Source: Marinobacter gudaonensis (GTDB taxonomy: Bacteria > Pseudomonadota > Gammaproteobacteria > Pseudomonadales > Oleiphilaceae). Taken from it: a DNA stretch of 64,000 nt. The position numbers and the translations under genes were made by a program. Shown piece after piece: positions 39,750-49,180 of the stretch. Below the pieces are notes generated by a model, which was given only the letters and a program-made list of their open reading frames with translations, made no database searches and was not told the DNA's origin. The stretch lies in the NCBI RefSeq assembly GCF_900115175.1, contig NZ_FOYV01000001.1, forward strand, positions 2,480,001-2,544,000. The letters are read 5' to 3'. Each line of letters starts with the position of its first letter. Position 1 is the stretch's first letter.

Positions 39750-41171
39750 TTACCGCCCAGAAATCAGGGTCAGGCAAAGCTGGGCGTTCTGGAGGAAGTG
39801 GCCGAAGGCGGACAGCTGCTCATTCGAGGGCACATAGCCGCCCCCCGCATTGTCGGCATAGAACAAGCCGACCAGCCGCCCATTGGCCTTGATGGGGCCG
39901 ATAAGGGCAGGGACTTTGCCCAGCCATCGGTCGTAGGGTACCCCTTCGGCGTTTGGTTTGGGCTGGTAGATGCTCGCATGGGCATGGGGAAGCAGTCCGC
40001 CCAGAGGCCCTGTGCCATCCTTATGGATAAGAAAATGCTGCCGCCACTCCTCGGTTCCCCGGCCACCAAGCTTCCTTGGTACCAGCTTGTCTCCCGCTCG
40101 GTCGGCCATCAGCAGCGCCACCCTTTGCATGCCAATGGCCCTGTGGATGCCTTCAATAACCAGTTGACAGACCTCGTTGATGTCGGGTTTTTCGGCCAGG
40201 CATTGGCTCAATTCACGCAGGATTTCCAGTTGCAGTTCCGGGTCCATGTTCGGTGCTTCCGGGACCGCTTCCGCCGAAGCGCCCGAGGCTCCCGGCATCA
40301 ATGCGGTAACCTGCGGAATGCCCAGAGAAACGGCAACTCGCATCGCTTCTGAGGCGTTCACCTTGAGCTGGTCCCGAACCACCGCCGGGCTCTCGCCAAT
40401 GTCCTTGCCCAACCGCTCCAGTGCCTTGTCCATATGCGGCCCGCTCCAGCCCTGCTCGGACAGCCGGGCCATATCGACGCAGTTGCGAACCAGGCTGGAA
40501 CCCAGAGAATTGGCCTGCCCCGGTGACACCACATCCTTGATGAAAGGGCCCAGGGACCAGGCCTCCACCAGTCCGCGGGTGATCTCGGTAAAGGTGGTAT
40601 GCAGCACCGCTTTTTGCGCCTCGACGGGAGGCTCATCCAGACGCATGCGCTCCTCCAGTTCCGTTGCCTGCTCGGTTTCGCAGGACCAGAACGCCAGCTC
40701 GCCGATGTTCATCAGCAAGGCCCCGATGAACACCTCCTCAAGGGCGGTCTCGTTGCGCTTGGGCATCAGGCATCGGGCCTGGACCGCGGCATGAATGGCC
40801 CTGGCGAGGCAGCGCAGCAAATGGGGGCGATCATTGCGCTTGAGCAGGGTATCGACAATCAGCGAGGAGATGGCCATGGATTTGACGGCATCGAAACCGA
40901 TCAGGGTAATGGCCCGGCTGACGGTGCTGACCTGGGTCCGGGTCTGGTTGTAGAACACCGTGTTGGACAGTCGCAACACCTGGGAGGTGAGCTGGGCGTC
41001 GTTGAGAATCACGTTGGCCAGCTCGTTGACGGTGCTGTTGCGGCTGTCGGTCAGCTCGTTGATGCGCCGGAGGGTGTTGGCCAGTACCGGTAGCTCGACT
41101 TTGCTGAGATAGGTCACCCAGGCCTGGGTGGAGTTCATCCTTGCGGGAGCGATTGGTTTTTCGGTGGTCAC
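39750..41171 (-). CDS. HDOD-domain signalling protein with C-terminal GAF-like domain
   Basis: About 473 residues. The HDOD domain (about 15-210) shows VELPVLANTLRRINEL, ILNDAQLTSQVLRLSN and RAITLIGFDAVKSMAI. A GAF-like domain is at the C-terminus (about 315-470). HDOD proteins act in signalling, often with c-di-GMP or chemotaxis pathways. No catalytic residues are expected. GTG 41171 with a GAGG ribosome site is preferred over ATG 41138. Confidence 0.85.
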   Translation of the reverse strand: MTTEKPIAPARMNSTQAWVTYLSKVELPVLANTLRRINELTDSRNSTVNELANVILNDAQLTSQVLRLSNTVFYNQTRTQVSTVSRAITLIGFDAVKSMAISSLIVDTLLKRNDRPHLLRCLARAIHAAVQARCLMPKRNETALEEVFIGALLMNIGELAFWSCETEQATELEERMRLDEPPVEAQKAVLHTTFTEITRGLVEAWSLGPFIKDVVSPGQANSLGSSLVRNCVDMARLSEQGWSGPHMDKALERLGKDIGESPAVVRDQLKVNASEAMRVAVSLGIPQVTALMPGASGASAEAVPEAPNMDPELQLEILRELSQCLAEKPDINEVCQLVIEGIHRAIGMQRVALLMADRAGDKLVPRKLGGRGTEEWRQHFLIHKDGTGPLGGLLPHAHASIYQPKPNAEGVPYDRWLGKVPALIGPIKANGRLVGLFYADNAGGGYVPSNEQLSAFGHFLQNAQLCLTLISGR

Positions 41172-41331
41172 GGTTGTGAGCCTCTGGGGCTGGCGCCTCT
41201 GGAGAAAATGAAGGTTCCTTTCCGATCCAAGTTTAATCCAGCGGGTGAACAGTGTCAGGTAACGGTTTGTGTAGGGACAACTACCCACAAGGGCGGCAGT
41301 GCCCGAATTCGGGTTTACCGGTCGGATGGGC

Positions 41332-41337
41332 TATAAT
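41332..41337 (+). promoter_or_regulatory. Likely -10 element of the metNIQ promoter
   Basis: TATAAT, 37 bases before the metN start. No convincing -35 hexamer at 16-18 bases was found. Confidence 0.4.
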
Positions 41338-41373
41338 CGCCGGTTTTAACGCTGCACCCACAAGGCGCTGACC

Positions 41374-42381
41374 GTGATTGTATTTGACCAGGTACAGAAA
41401 TCGTATCAGGTGGGCGGCCGGGCGATCCCCGCGCTTCATCCCACCGATATGACCATTGAAACCGGCGAGGTGTTCGGCATTGTTGGCCATTCCGGGGCGG
41501 GCAAGTCGACCCTGGTGCGATTGATCAATCTGCTGGAGCCGCCCACCGGCGGTCGCATCCTGATCGATGACGAGGACATCACCGGCTACGATGCCGCCGA
41601 GCTGAGAGCGTTCCGCCGCAAGGTTGGCATGATTTTCCAGCACTTCAATCTGCTGTCGTCCAAAACAGTGGCGGACAACATTGCCTTTCCAATGAAGCTC
41701 GCCGGCATTTATTCCAAGGCCGAGATTCGCAACCGGGTTGAGGAACTGCTGGCGCGGGTCAGCCTCAGCGATCACGCCAACAAGTACCCCTCCCAGCTTT
41801 CCGGCGGCCAGAAGCAGCGGGTGGGTATTGCCCGCGCCCTCGCCTGCCGGCCCACCATTCTGCTCTGCGACGAAGCCACCAGTGCCCTTGACCCGCAAAC
41901 CACCCAGTCTGTGCTGAAACTGCTGGCGGACATCAACCGGGAGCTGGGCCTGACCATTGTTCTGATTACCCATGAAATGGACGTTGTGCGCCGGGTCTGC
42001 GACCGGGTGGCGGTGATGGACGCGGGGAAAGTGGTGGAAATGGGCCCGGTGAGCGAGGTGTTCCTGCACCCCAAACACCAGACCACCCGGGATTTTGTGT
42101 TCGAGAGTGAGAGCATAGACCGCGACGAGCTGCAGGAAGACCTGAGCAAGGCGGACGGTCGTATCCTGCGGCTGACCTTCAAGGGCGAGTCCACCTACAA
42201 GCCACTGCTGGGCAGCGTGGCCCGGCAGAGCGGTGTCGATTTCAGCATCCTGTCCGGTCGCATTGATCACATCAAGGACATCCCTTACGGGCAGTTGACC
42301 CTGTCCCTGGTGGGCGGTGACCTGAACGTGGCCATGCAGGCCTTCGAGGCTGCCGATGTACACGTGGAGGTGTTGCGCTGA
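41374..42381 (+). CDS. metN: Methionine ABC transporter ATP-binding protein MetN
   Basis: 335 residues. Walker [10 protein letters not shown] (about 38-46), signature LSGGQKQR, Walker [12 protein letters not shown], and a C-terminal NIL domain (about 265-335) that binds methionine and inhibits transport. It starts at GTG 41374. Its stop overlaps the metI start. It powers uptake of D- and L-methionine. Confidence 0.95.
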   Translation: MIVFDQVQKSYQVGGRAIPALHPTDMTIETGEVFGIVGHSGAGKSTLVRLINLLEPPTGGRILIDDEDITGYDAAELRAFRRKVGMIFQHFNLLSSKTVADNIAFPMKLAGIYSKAEIRNRVEELLARVSLSDHANKYPSQLSGGQKQRVGIARALACRPTILLCDEATSALDPQTTQSVLKLLADINRELGLTIVLITHEMDVVRRVCDRVAVMDAGKVVEMGPVSEVFLHPKHQTTRDFVFESESIDRDELQEDLSKADGRILRLTFKGESTYKPLLGSVARQSGVDFSILSGRIDHIKDIPYGQLTLSLVGGDLNVAMQAFEAADVHVEVLR

Positions 42382-43046
42382 TGGAAGCCTTGCTGAGTAA
42401 CGTGGACTGGACCGAGATTGGCTGGGCCAGCTGGGACACTCTGGTGATGGTGGGCATGTCCCTGCTGTTCAGCGTTCTGATCGGCCTGCCCATCGGCGTG
42501 CTGCTTTTTCTGTTCGGCAAGCGCCAGTTGTTGGAACAGCCGGTGGCCTATGCGGTGCTGTCGTTCGTGGTGAACGTACTGCGTTCGGTGCCGTTCATCA
42601 TTCTGCTGATCGTGATGATTCCGTTCACGGTCATGCTCATTGGTACCTCACTCGGCGTTGCCGGGGCCATTCCGCCTCTGGTGGCGGGAGGCGCCCCGTT
42701 CTTCGCCCGGCTGGTGGAAACCTCCCTGCGGGAGGTAGACCGGGGCATCATTGAAGCCACCCAGGCCATGGGCGCCAGCGTGCGCCAGATCATTTTCGGT
42801 GCCCTGCTCCCGGAAGCCCTTCCCGGCATTATCGCCGGTATCACGGTAACGGCTATCACACTGGTGTCCTATGCTGCCATGTCCGGTGTTATCGGCGGTG
42901 GCGGTCTCGGTGACCTGGCCATCCGCTTCGGCTATCAACGATTCCAGACCGACGTAATGGTTATTACAGTGGCGTTATTGGTCATTTTCGTGCAGGTATT
43001 GCAGATGGTCGGAGACCGTCTGGTCCTGTACTTCAGCAGAAAATAG
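42381..43046 (+). CDS. metI: Methionine ABC transporter permease MetI
   Basis: 221 residues, five TM helices, with the permease EAA loop EATQAMGASVRQIIFGALLPEALPGI near residue 125. The length is normal for MetI. The ATG overlaps the metN stop by one base. It is separated from metQ by 188 bases that hold the repeat 43071-43171. Confidence 0.95.
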   Translation: MEALLSNVDWTEIGWASWDTLVMVGMSLLFSVLIGLPIGVLLFLFGKRQLLEQPVAYAVLSFVVNVLRSVPFIILLIVMIPFTVMLIGTSLGVAGAIPPLVAGGAPFFARLVETSLREVDRGIIEATQAMGASVRQIIFGALLPEALPGIIAGITVTAITLVSYAAMSGVIGGGGLGDLAIRFGYQRFQTDVMVITVALLVIFVQVLQMVGDRLVLYFSRK

Positions 43047-43070
43047 AAAAGCTGGGCATAGGCCGGCGGG

Positions 43071-43171
43071 CGGTCGGAAACCCTTTCCGAAAACGTGGAG
43101 CGCCAGGGATGGCGCGACCGAGCCCTACAGGGACGTATCCACGGGCGTTTTTCGGAAAGGGTTTCCGACCG
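43071..43171. repeat. Operon-internal repeat with AGGGAT/AGGGAC hexaloop hairpins (copy 2)
   Basis: Perfect 23-base outer arms (43071-43093, 43149-43171) enclose GCGCC-AGGGAT-GGCGC (43100-43115) and TAC-AGGGAC-GTA (43126-43137). The plan is the same as at 12356-12457: two hairpins with AGGGAY loops inside a larger inverted repeat, with different stems. Confidence 0.88.
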
Positions 43172-43234
43172 ACTGCGGGCCGTACTCCCAACCCGAATTC
43201 ATTCGTTCACGATGTCCAACAGGAGAATCTATCT

Positions 43235-44017
43235 ATGAATCTGAAGAAAACTTTCGTGGCACTGGCTGCCGCAGCTACTTTCTCCGGTGCGGTTGCTGCC
43301 GAGGAACTCTCCGTAGCGGCCACGCCGGTACCCCACGCCGAAATCCTGGAATTCGTGAAGCCCCAGTTGGCCGAGCAGGGCGTTGAGCTGGATGTGAAAG
43401 TATTCACGGATTACATCCAGCCGAACATCCAGGTGGACCAGAAGCGGATGGACGCCAACTTCTTCCAGCACAAGCCGTACCTGGATGAGTTCAACGCTGG
43501 CCGTGGCACCGATCTGGTGACCGTTACCGGAGTCCACGTTGAGCCCTTCGGCGCCTACTCCAGCAAGATCGACTCACTGGACGAGCTCAAAGAAGGCGCG
43601 GTAGTGGCCATCCCGAACGACCCTACCAACGGCGGCCGTGCCCTGCTGCTGCTGCAGAAAGCGGGTCTGATTACCCTGAAGGATGAGAGCAAGATCACTG
43701 CGACACCGCGGGATATTGCAGAGAACCCGAAAGATCTGGACTTCAAGGAACTGGAAGCTGCGACTCTGCCGCGTATCCTGAACCAGGTGGACCTGGCCCT
43801 GATCAACACCAACTATGCTCTGGAAGCTGGGCTGAACCCCACCGAGGATGCGCTGGTGATTGAAGGCTCCGATTCACCCTATGTGAACATCCTGGTGGCA
43901 CGTCCCGACAACAAGGACAGCGAAGCCATGCAGAAGCTGGCGGATGCCCTGACCTCTGATGCCGTTCGTGACTTCATCAAGAAGCAGTACGAAGGTGCAG
44001 TTGTTCCTGCGTTCTGA
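43235..44017 (+). CDS. metQ: Methionine-binding protein MetQ
   Basis: 260 residues. A signal peptide ends at AVAAEE. The mature protein has the NlpA/MetQ family features TPVPHAEILEFVKP, DYIQPNIQVDQKRMDANFFQHKPYLDEFN and AIPNDPTNGGRALLLLQ. No lipobox cysteine is present, so it would be free in the periplasm. The start is ATG 43235, with AGGAGA ten bases upstream. It is the last gene of metNIQ. Confidence 0.95.
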   Translation: MNLKKTFVALAAAATFSGAVAAEELSVAATPVPHAEILEFVKPQLAEQGVELDVKVFTDYIQPNIQVDQKRMDANFFQHKPYLDEFNAGRGTDLVTVTGVHVEPFGAYSSKIDSLDELKEGAVVAIPNDPTNGGRALLLLQKAGLITLKDESKITATPRDIAENPKDLDFKELEAATLPRILNQVDLALINTNYALEAGLNPTEDALVIEGSDSPYVNILVARPDNKDSEAMQKLADALTSDAVRDFIKKQYEGAVVPAF

Positions 44018-44042
44018 TCGCAGGGCAGTCGGACAATAAAAA

Positions 44043-44072
44043 GGCCGGGCAGCCACGCTGCCCGGCCTTTTT
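44043..44072. terminator. Bidirectional terminator between metQ and the peroxiredoxin gene
   Basis: GGCCGGGCAGC pairs with GCTGCCCGGCC around a 3-base loop, with TTTTT after it and AAAA before it. It serves both converging genes. Confidence 0.92.
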
Positions 44073-44101
44073 GCGTTTTCAGGGCCTTGAAGCGACAAGA
44101 G

Positions 44102-44755
44102 TTACTCACCGCTCCAGTTGGCCTTCGGGTCGGGTGTCATCCGCAGGTAGGATTTCACCGCCTTGTAGCCCTTCGGGAAACGCTCCTTGATCTCATCCTC
44201 ATCCTGCAGGGACGGCACGATCACCACGTCGCCGCCACGCTCCCAGTTACCGGGGGTGGCCACCTTGTGGTTGTCGGTCAGTTGCAGGGAGTCGACCACG
44301 CGCAGCACCTCGTTGAAGTTGCGACCGGTGCTGGCCGGATAGGTGATGATCAGGCGCACTTTTTTGTTCGGATCAATTACGAACAGTGAGCGCACGGTCA
44401 GGCTGCTGTCTGCATTCGGGTGGATCATGTCGTAAAGCTGGGAAACCTTGCGATCCTGGTCGGCAATGATCGGGAAGTTCACCGAGCAGCCCTGGGTTTC
44501 GTTGATGTCCTTGATCCACTCCCGATGTGAATCCACCGGGTCGACACTCAGGGCAATGGCCTTCACATTGCGCTTGGCGAATTCGTCCTTGAGTTTGGCG
44601 GTCAGGCCGAGTTCGGTGGTGCACACCGGTGTGAAATCTGCCGGGTGTGAGAAAAGAATGCCCCAGCTGTCGCCCAACCAGTCGTAGAAGGAAATCTTGC
44701 CTTCGCTGGAATCCTGCTCAAAATCCGGTGCGGTATCTCCAAGACGCAGAGTCAT
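44102..44755 (-). CDS. 1-Cys peroxiredoxin (Prx6 type)
   Basis: 217 residues. The peroxidatic cysteine C45 sits in FTPVCTTE. The C-terminal extension typical of Prx6 proteins (KVATPGNWERGGDVVIVPSL) is present, and no resolving cysteine is obvious at the usual 2-Cys position. It reduces peroxides in the cytoplasm. The ATG at 44755 has a GGAAAGGAG-type ribosome site. Confidence 0.93.
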   Translation of the reverse strand: MTLRLGDTAPDFEQDSSEGKISFYDWLGDSWGILFSHPADFTPVCTTELGLTAKLKDEFAKRNVKAIALSVDPVDSHREWIKDINETQGCSVNFPIIADQDRKVSQLYDMIHPNADSSLTVRSLFVIDPNKKVRLIITYPASTGRNFNEVLRVVDSLQLTDNHKVATPGNWERGGDVVIVPSLQDEDEIKERFPKGYKAVKSYLRMTPDPKANWSGE

Positions 44756-44905
44756 TGATGCTCTCCTTTCCTTTGTCAGGTTAACTTAGACACGGTGTTG
44801 CATACGTAAAACCTTGGTGCGGAAGGCCGATAAAACAAGCCTCCCCAACCTCAATCACTCGATTGTCTGCTCACATCCTTATGAACAGACGCTCTAATCG
44901 GGCGG

Positions 44906-46267
44906 TCATTTAACGCCAAGAGCTTTCTCTTTATCAAAGTAGTCCCTGGTCAGCCTGAATACCACCGGGCTCAGCAACAGCAGCGCAATCAGGTTCGGCA
45001 GAGCCATCATGGCGTTCAGGGTGTCCGCCACCAGCCATATGAAGCCCAGATTTACCGTTGCGCCTACCGGAATGGCCAGTATCCACAGTACCCGGTAGGG
45101 CACGATGGCCTTCACCCCGAACAGGAATTCGATACAGCGCTCGCCGTAGAAGGACCAGCCGATAATGGTGGTAAACGCGAAGATTGCCAGCGCGATGGCC
45201 ACCAGGTAGTTGCCAAAGCCCGGCAAGCCCTGTTCAAAGGCCAGGGAGGTGAGGGCCGCGCCGGTTTCGCCGGAAGTCCAGGCGCCGGAGGTAATGATGA
45301 CCAGACCGGTGATGCTGCACACAATGATGGTGTCGATAAAGGTGCCGAGCATGGCCACCATGCCCTGCTTGACCGGGTTATTGGTCTGTGCCGCCGCGTG
45401 GGCGATGGGCGCCGAGCCCAGGCCGGCCTCGTTCGAGAAAATGCCCCGGGCTACGCCAAAACGGATTGCGGCCCAGACGGCAGCGCCCGCGAAGCCACCC
45501 TGGGCGGCGATTGGGCTGAAGGCGTGGGTGAATACCATCCCGAAGGCGTCTGGTATGTCATGGGCATTGATGGCCAGAACCACCAGGCCCACGAACACAT
45601 ATGACACCGCCATGAACGGTACCAGCGCACTGGCTACCTGACCGATACGCCGGATGCCGCCAATCAGCACCATGCCCACCAGCACCATGAGGATCAGCCC
45701 GGTCAGCCAGTGGGGAAGGCCGAAGTTGGTTTCCAGCACATCCGCCACCGAGTTGGCTTGCACCGTGTTGCCAATGCCGAAGGCCGCCACCGAGGCAAAC
45801 ACCGCAAACAGGATCCCCAGCCAGGCCCACTTGCTGCCAAGGCCATTGCGGATGTAGTACATGGGGCCGCCTACGTGGGCGCCGCGTTCGTCCACCTCCC
45901 GGAACCGCACGGCCAGGACGGCCTCGGAATACTTGGTGGCCATGCCCACGAGGGCGGTCAGCCACATCCAGAACAGGGCGCCAGGTCCGCCCAGGAACAC
46001 CGCGGTGGCAACACCTGCGATGTTACCGGTGCCCACCGTGGCCGAGAGGGCCGTCATCAGGGCCTGGAACGGGGGGATTTCCCCCTCGGAGGCATCGCCC
46101 CGGGCCCGGCCGCTCCACATCAGCCGGAAACCGGCGCCCAGTTTGAGGATGGGCATCAATTTCAGGCCAATGCTCAGGAACAGGCCAACGCCCAGAATCA
46201 TGACCAGCATGGGCGGGCCCCAGACCAGTCCGTTTATTTCGCCTACAAATGCGGATATCGCTTCCAT
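44906..46267 (-). CDS. Sodium:alanine/glycine symporter (AgcS family)
   Basis: 453 residues with 10-11 TM helices. Family motifs: PPFQALMTALSATVGTGNIAGVATA near residue 65, and GGPMYYIRNGLG and FSNEAGLGSAPIAHAAA further on. AgcS proteins import alanine or glycine with sodium. The gap on its 5' side (46268-46471) has no clear named element. Confidence 0.92.
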   Translation of the reverse strand: MEAISAFVGEINGLVWGPPMLVMILGVGLFLSIGLKLMPILKLGAGFRLMWSGRARGDASEGEIPPFQALMTALSATVGTGNIAGVATAVFLGGPGALFWMWLTALVGMATKYSEAVLAVRFREVDERGAHVGGPMYYIRNGLGSKWAWLGILFAVFASVAAFGIGNTVQANSVADVLETNFGLPHWLTGLILMVLVGMVLIGGIRRIGQVASALVPFMAVSYVFVGLVVLAINAHDIPDAFGMVFTHAFSPIAAQGGFAGAAVWAAIRFGVARGIFSNEAGLGSAPIAHAAAQTNNPVKQGMVAMLGTFIDTIIVCSITGLVIITSGAWTSGETGAALTSLAFEQGLPGFGNYLVAIALAIFAFTTIIGWSFYGERCIEFLFGVKAIVPYRVLWILAIPVGATVNLGFIWLVADTLNAMMALPNLIALLLLSPVVFRLTRDYFDKEKALGVK

Positions 46268-46471
46268 GGGGTCTCCCTGAATGTGCCATGGATGGGTTTG
46301 ATAGTGAGCCCCTGTTGGGGATAACCCTTTGAGTTTAATTAGATAATCTGCCTTGTAAACTGGCCGCCAGCGAAAAGTGGTGTATCAGCGGAGGATTGCC
46401 TATGTTTATAGCAAAGGCGGTCGGGAAGATTCCGGCCGCAGCAACATTCACCAATGGGAGGGATTCTGCCC

Positions 46472-46903
46472 ATGCGTTCGCTCAAGGTCTCTGATGTCAT
46501 GTGGAACCATATCGAGCCGATCCGGTGCGGTACCCCGCTGACCTCGGTGGTTAAAACCCTGCTGCACAACCACGTGACCGGCCTGCCGGTGGTGGACGAC
46601 AAGCGGCAGGTGTTGGGATTTGTCTCCGAACAGGATTGCATACACGCATTGCTGGTGAGCAGTTACCATTGCGAGGGCGATCCGATTGTTGACGACGTAA
46701 TGTTCCGAAAACCCCTGACAATTTCTCCGGAGATGGCGGTGGTGGACCTGGCCCAGAACCTGGGGGCGGGCAAACCGAAAGTGTATCCCGTGGTGGATCA
46801 CGGCAAACTGGTGGGCATTGTCACTCGTACCGCTATCCTGTTGGAACTGGCGCGCACCGGTTGTGGCCTGGAGCTGCCCAAGTATGCCAGCGCCGAAGAC
46901 TGA
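46472..46903 (+). CDS. CBS-domain pair protein
   Basis: 143 residues made of two CBS motifs (LKVSDVMWNHIEPI near the N-terminus, IVDDVMFRKPLTIS in the middle). CBS pairs bind adenine nucleotides and regulate partner proteins. There is no other domain, so the partner is unknown. ATG 46472 has a GGGAGGGA ribosome site. ATG 46454 upstream overlaps that site. Confidence 0.85.
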   Translation: MRSLKVSDVMWNHIEPIRCGTPLTSVVKTLLHNHVTGLPVVDDKRQVLGFVSEQDCIHALLVSSYHCEGDPIVDDVMFRKPLTISPEMAVVDLAQNLGAGKPKVYPVVDHGKLVGIVTRTAILLELARTGCGLELPKYASAED

Positions 46904-46933
46904 TTCACTTCCCATTCACCGACTGAGGACACT

Positions 46934-47776
46934 ATGGAACTTCTATCCACCAACGTCTGTTTCGATGGTGAGCACCGGCGTTACCGCCATACCTCCGCGA
47001 CCCTCGAATGCGACATGGAGTTTGCGGTGTACCTGCCGCCGGGTGCGGTAGGCGCTGGCGCCAGACCAGTACCGGTGCTGTACTGGCTTTCGGGCCTGAC
47101 CTGCACAGACCAGAATTTCATGCAGAAAGCCGGTGCCCAGAAAAAGGCGGCAGAGCTTGGACTGGCCATTGTGTGCCCGGACACCAGCCCCCGGGGCCTG
47201 AACCTGCCCGGAGAAGACGACAGCTATGATTTCGGAAGCGGCGCCGGGTTCTACATCAACGCCACGCAACAGCCATGGGCGCCCCACTACCGGATGTACG
47301 ATTATGTGGTCAAGGAGCTGCCCCAGCTGATCGAGAACGAGCTGCCGGTAACCGATCAGCGCGCCATCAGCGGGCATTCCATGGGTGGTCACGGGGCGCT
47401 GATCTGTGCCCTCAAGAATCCGGGGCGTTATGCGTCGGTGTCGGCGTTCGCGCCGATTGCCAACCCCACCGAGTGTCCGTGGGGCCAGAAGGCGTTCAAG
47501 GGATACCTGGGCGACAACCCGCGAAGCTGGGAGGAATGGGATGCCACGCTGCTGATCCCCACCGCCCGTGAGCGACTGCCGCTGCTGGTGGATCAGGGCA
47601 CGGCCGACGAGTTCCTCGACAGCCAGTTAAACCCGGACGCCCTGGCGGATGTCTGCGAGAAGTTTCACCATCACATCAACCTGCGCATGCACCGGGGGTA
47701 TGACCACAGCTACTTCTTCATCGCGTCGTTCATCGACGATCATCTGGAGCATCATGCCCGGGCTCTTGGGTTGTAG
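46934..47776 (+). CDS. S-formylglutathione hydrolase
   Basis: 280 residues, an alpha/beta hydrolase of the esterase D family that splits S-formylglutathione to formate and glutathione in formaldehyde detoxification. The triad is visible: S149 in GHSMGG, D225 in DQGTADEF and H258 in YDHSYFF. The family WLSGLTCTDQNF segment is present. It lies 30 bases after the CBS gene. No adjacent glutathione-dependent formaldehyde dehydrogenase gene is in the window. Confidence 0.94.
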   Translation: MELLSTNVCFDGEHRRYRHTSATLECDMEFAVYLPPGAVGAGARPVPVLYWLSGLTCTDQNFMQKAGAQKKAAELGLAIVCPDTSPRGLNLPGEDDSYDFGSGAGFYINATQQPWAPHYRMYDYVVKELPQLIENELPVTDQRAISGHSMGGHGALICALKNPGRYASVSAFAPIANPTECPWGQKAFKGYLGDNPRSWEEWDATLLIPTARERLPLLVDQGTADEFLDSQLNPDALADVCEKFHHHINLRMHRGYDHSYFFIASFIDDHLEHHARALGL

Positions 47777-47784
47777 CGGCGACG

Positions 47785-48909
47785 TCAGGAACGGAAGCCC
47801 CATACCAGGCTGAAGTCCATGGACGGCATGATCTCGGGCTCTTCCAGGGCCCGGATGTTGAACTCCAGCAGGCTGGTGTCGCGTTCAAAGGTACCGGTGT
47901 AGCGATTTCCGCGAGGGCCGAAGATGGCTTTGACGAAGGGGCCACGGGCCCGCACCGGTCGTTTTGTGACCACGCCCACCTCGTTGTTTTCCAGCCGCAC
48001 CAGAACGCCGGGCGGATACTCCCCCAACACCTGCAGAAGCGCCTTCGGGATAGCCGGGCGGAACTTGCCGTCGGCAAGGTTGGCGATCAGTTTTCGGGCC
48101 TGGGCGATGTTCATCCGGTTGCGGTAGGCCCGCTTGGTGATCATGGCCACGTAGCGCTCGGCCAGGGCAAGAATCTCTGCTTCCGGACGGATCTCGGTAC
48201 CGCTCAGGCCCTTGGGATAGCCGCTGCCGTCGGCCTGCTCGTGGTGCTGGGCGATGATGGTCAGCAACAGCTTGTTGTCGATGCCCGCATCCCGCAGGGC
48301 CTGGATGCTGCGGTGCGGGTGTCGTCGAATCACCCCCCGCTGTTCCTCGTTGAGAATGGTGTTGGACGCGTTGAGCTTGTCGGCAATGGGCACCAGCGCC
48401 AGATTGGCGGTTAACGCAGCGGCCGTCAGCACACTGATGCGCTTTTCCTCGAGCCCGAACTGGCGCCCGACGAACTGGCACAGAATGGCGTAGAACAGGA
48501 TCTGTTCGTAGATCACCGGCCCGATGGAGTAGAGGTGCACCAGGGCCAGTGTGGCCTCCGGCGATTCTGTGCAGGTGCGTTCCACCATCCGGGCCAGGCC
48601 AAGCAGCCGCTTCTGGGCGGAGGGATCGCCTTCGGTAATGGCGTTCAGTGTGGTTTCCAGCGCCTGGAGCAGATCCGGGTAGTCGGCAAAGGGATTGCGT
48701 TCCCGGTTGTCTTCGAACACCTCCTCCTGGGGCCGCTCGATTTTCCGGGGCTTGAACCGGCCCCGCTCGAACAGCTGCTCCAGCTGGGAATTGGTCTGAA
48801 TTACGTAGCCCTGGCGCAATAGCACGTTGCCGTCGGTATCGTAGACGGTCCAGGGCAGGGGGCGGCCGATAGTGAGCGCGCCGGGAGCAATTCGGACGAG
48901 GTCGGTCAA
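47785..48909 (-). CDS. Degenerate HD-GYP-type protein
   Basis: 374 residues. The GYP half is well kept (QHHEQADGSGYPKGLSGTEI, about 220-240), but the HD half is not. Where an HDIGK motif should be, the sequence reads LTANLALVPIADK (about 165-177), and other usual histidines are missing. Loss of metal ligands predicts no c-di-GMP hydrolysis, so it may work as a c-di-GMP receptor or a scaffold. An N-terminal DUF3391-like segment (1-70) and a PilZ-like beta-rich C-terminus (about 300-374) flank it. The start is ATG 48909. Confidence 0.82.
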   Translation of the reverse strand: MTDLVRIAPGALTIGRPLPWTVYDTDGNVLLRQGYVIQTNSQLEQLFERGRFKPRKIERPQEEVFEDNRERNPFADYPDLLQALETTLNAITEGDPSAQKRLLGLARMVERTCTESPEATLALVHLYSIGPVIYEQILFYAILCQFVGRQFGLEEKRISVLTAAALTANLALVPIADKLNASNTILNEEQRGVIRRHPHRSIQALRDAGIDNKLLLTIIAQHHEQADGSGYPKGLSGTEIRPEAEILALAERYVAMITKRAYRNRMNIAQARKLIANLADGKFRPAIPKALLQVLGEYPPGVLVRLENNEVGVVTKRPVRARGPFVKAIFGPRGNRYTGTFERDTSLLEFNIRALEEPEIMPSMDFSLVWGFRS

Positions 48910-49180
48910 ACGAGTGTCTCAGCTACAGGTTAGATTGGTCTCAGTGTAACCCTGATTGCCCTTGGCTCTCCACTCGGGCAGGATTGCATCTGTGTGTTTC
49001 GAGGACAGTTTTAACCGAATTTCACAGCTTCCGGGGAGACATGGCCTAAAAAGATGAGCGATGATTCACATTTTCGTGACTGCGCGTTAAAACTGTAAAG
49101 AATGGTTGCCCGACACGGACCGAGCCTGTCTTCTGGTCTATTCTTGGATTTGTAATAAATTTTAAAGGACGAGCGCCTGG

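Noticed and set aside
41314..41337. Full sigma-70 promoter for metN
   Set aside because: The TATAAT is good, but the only TTTACC-like -35 is 12 bases away, too close, so only the -10 was kept.
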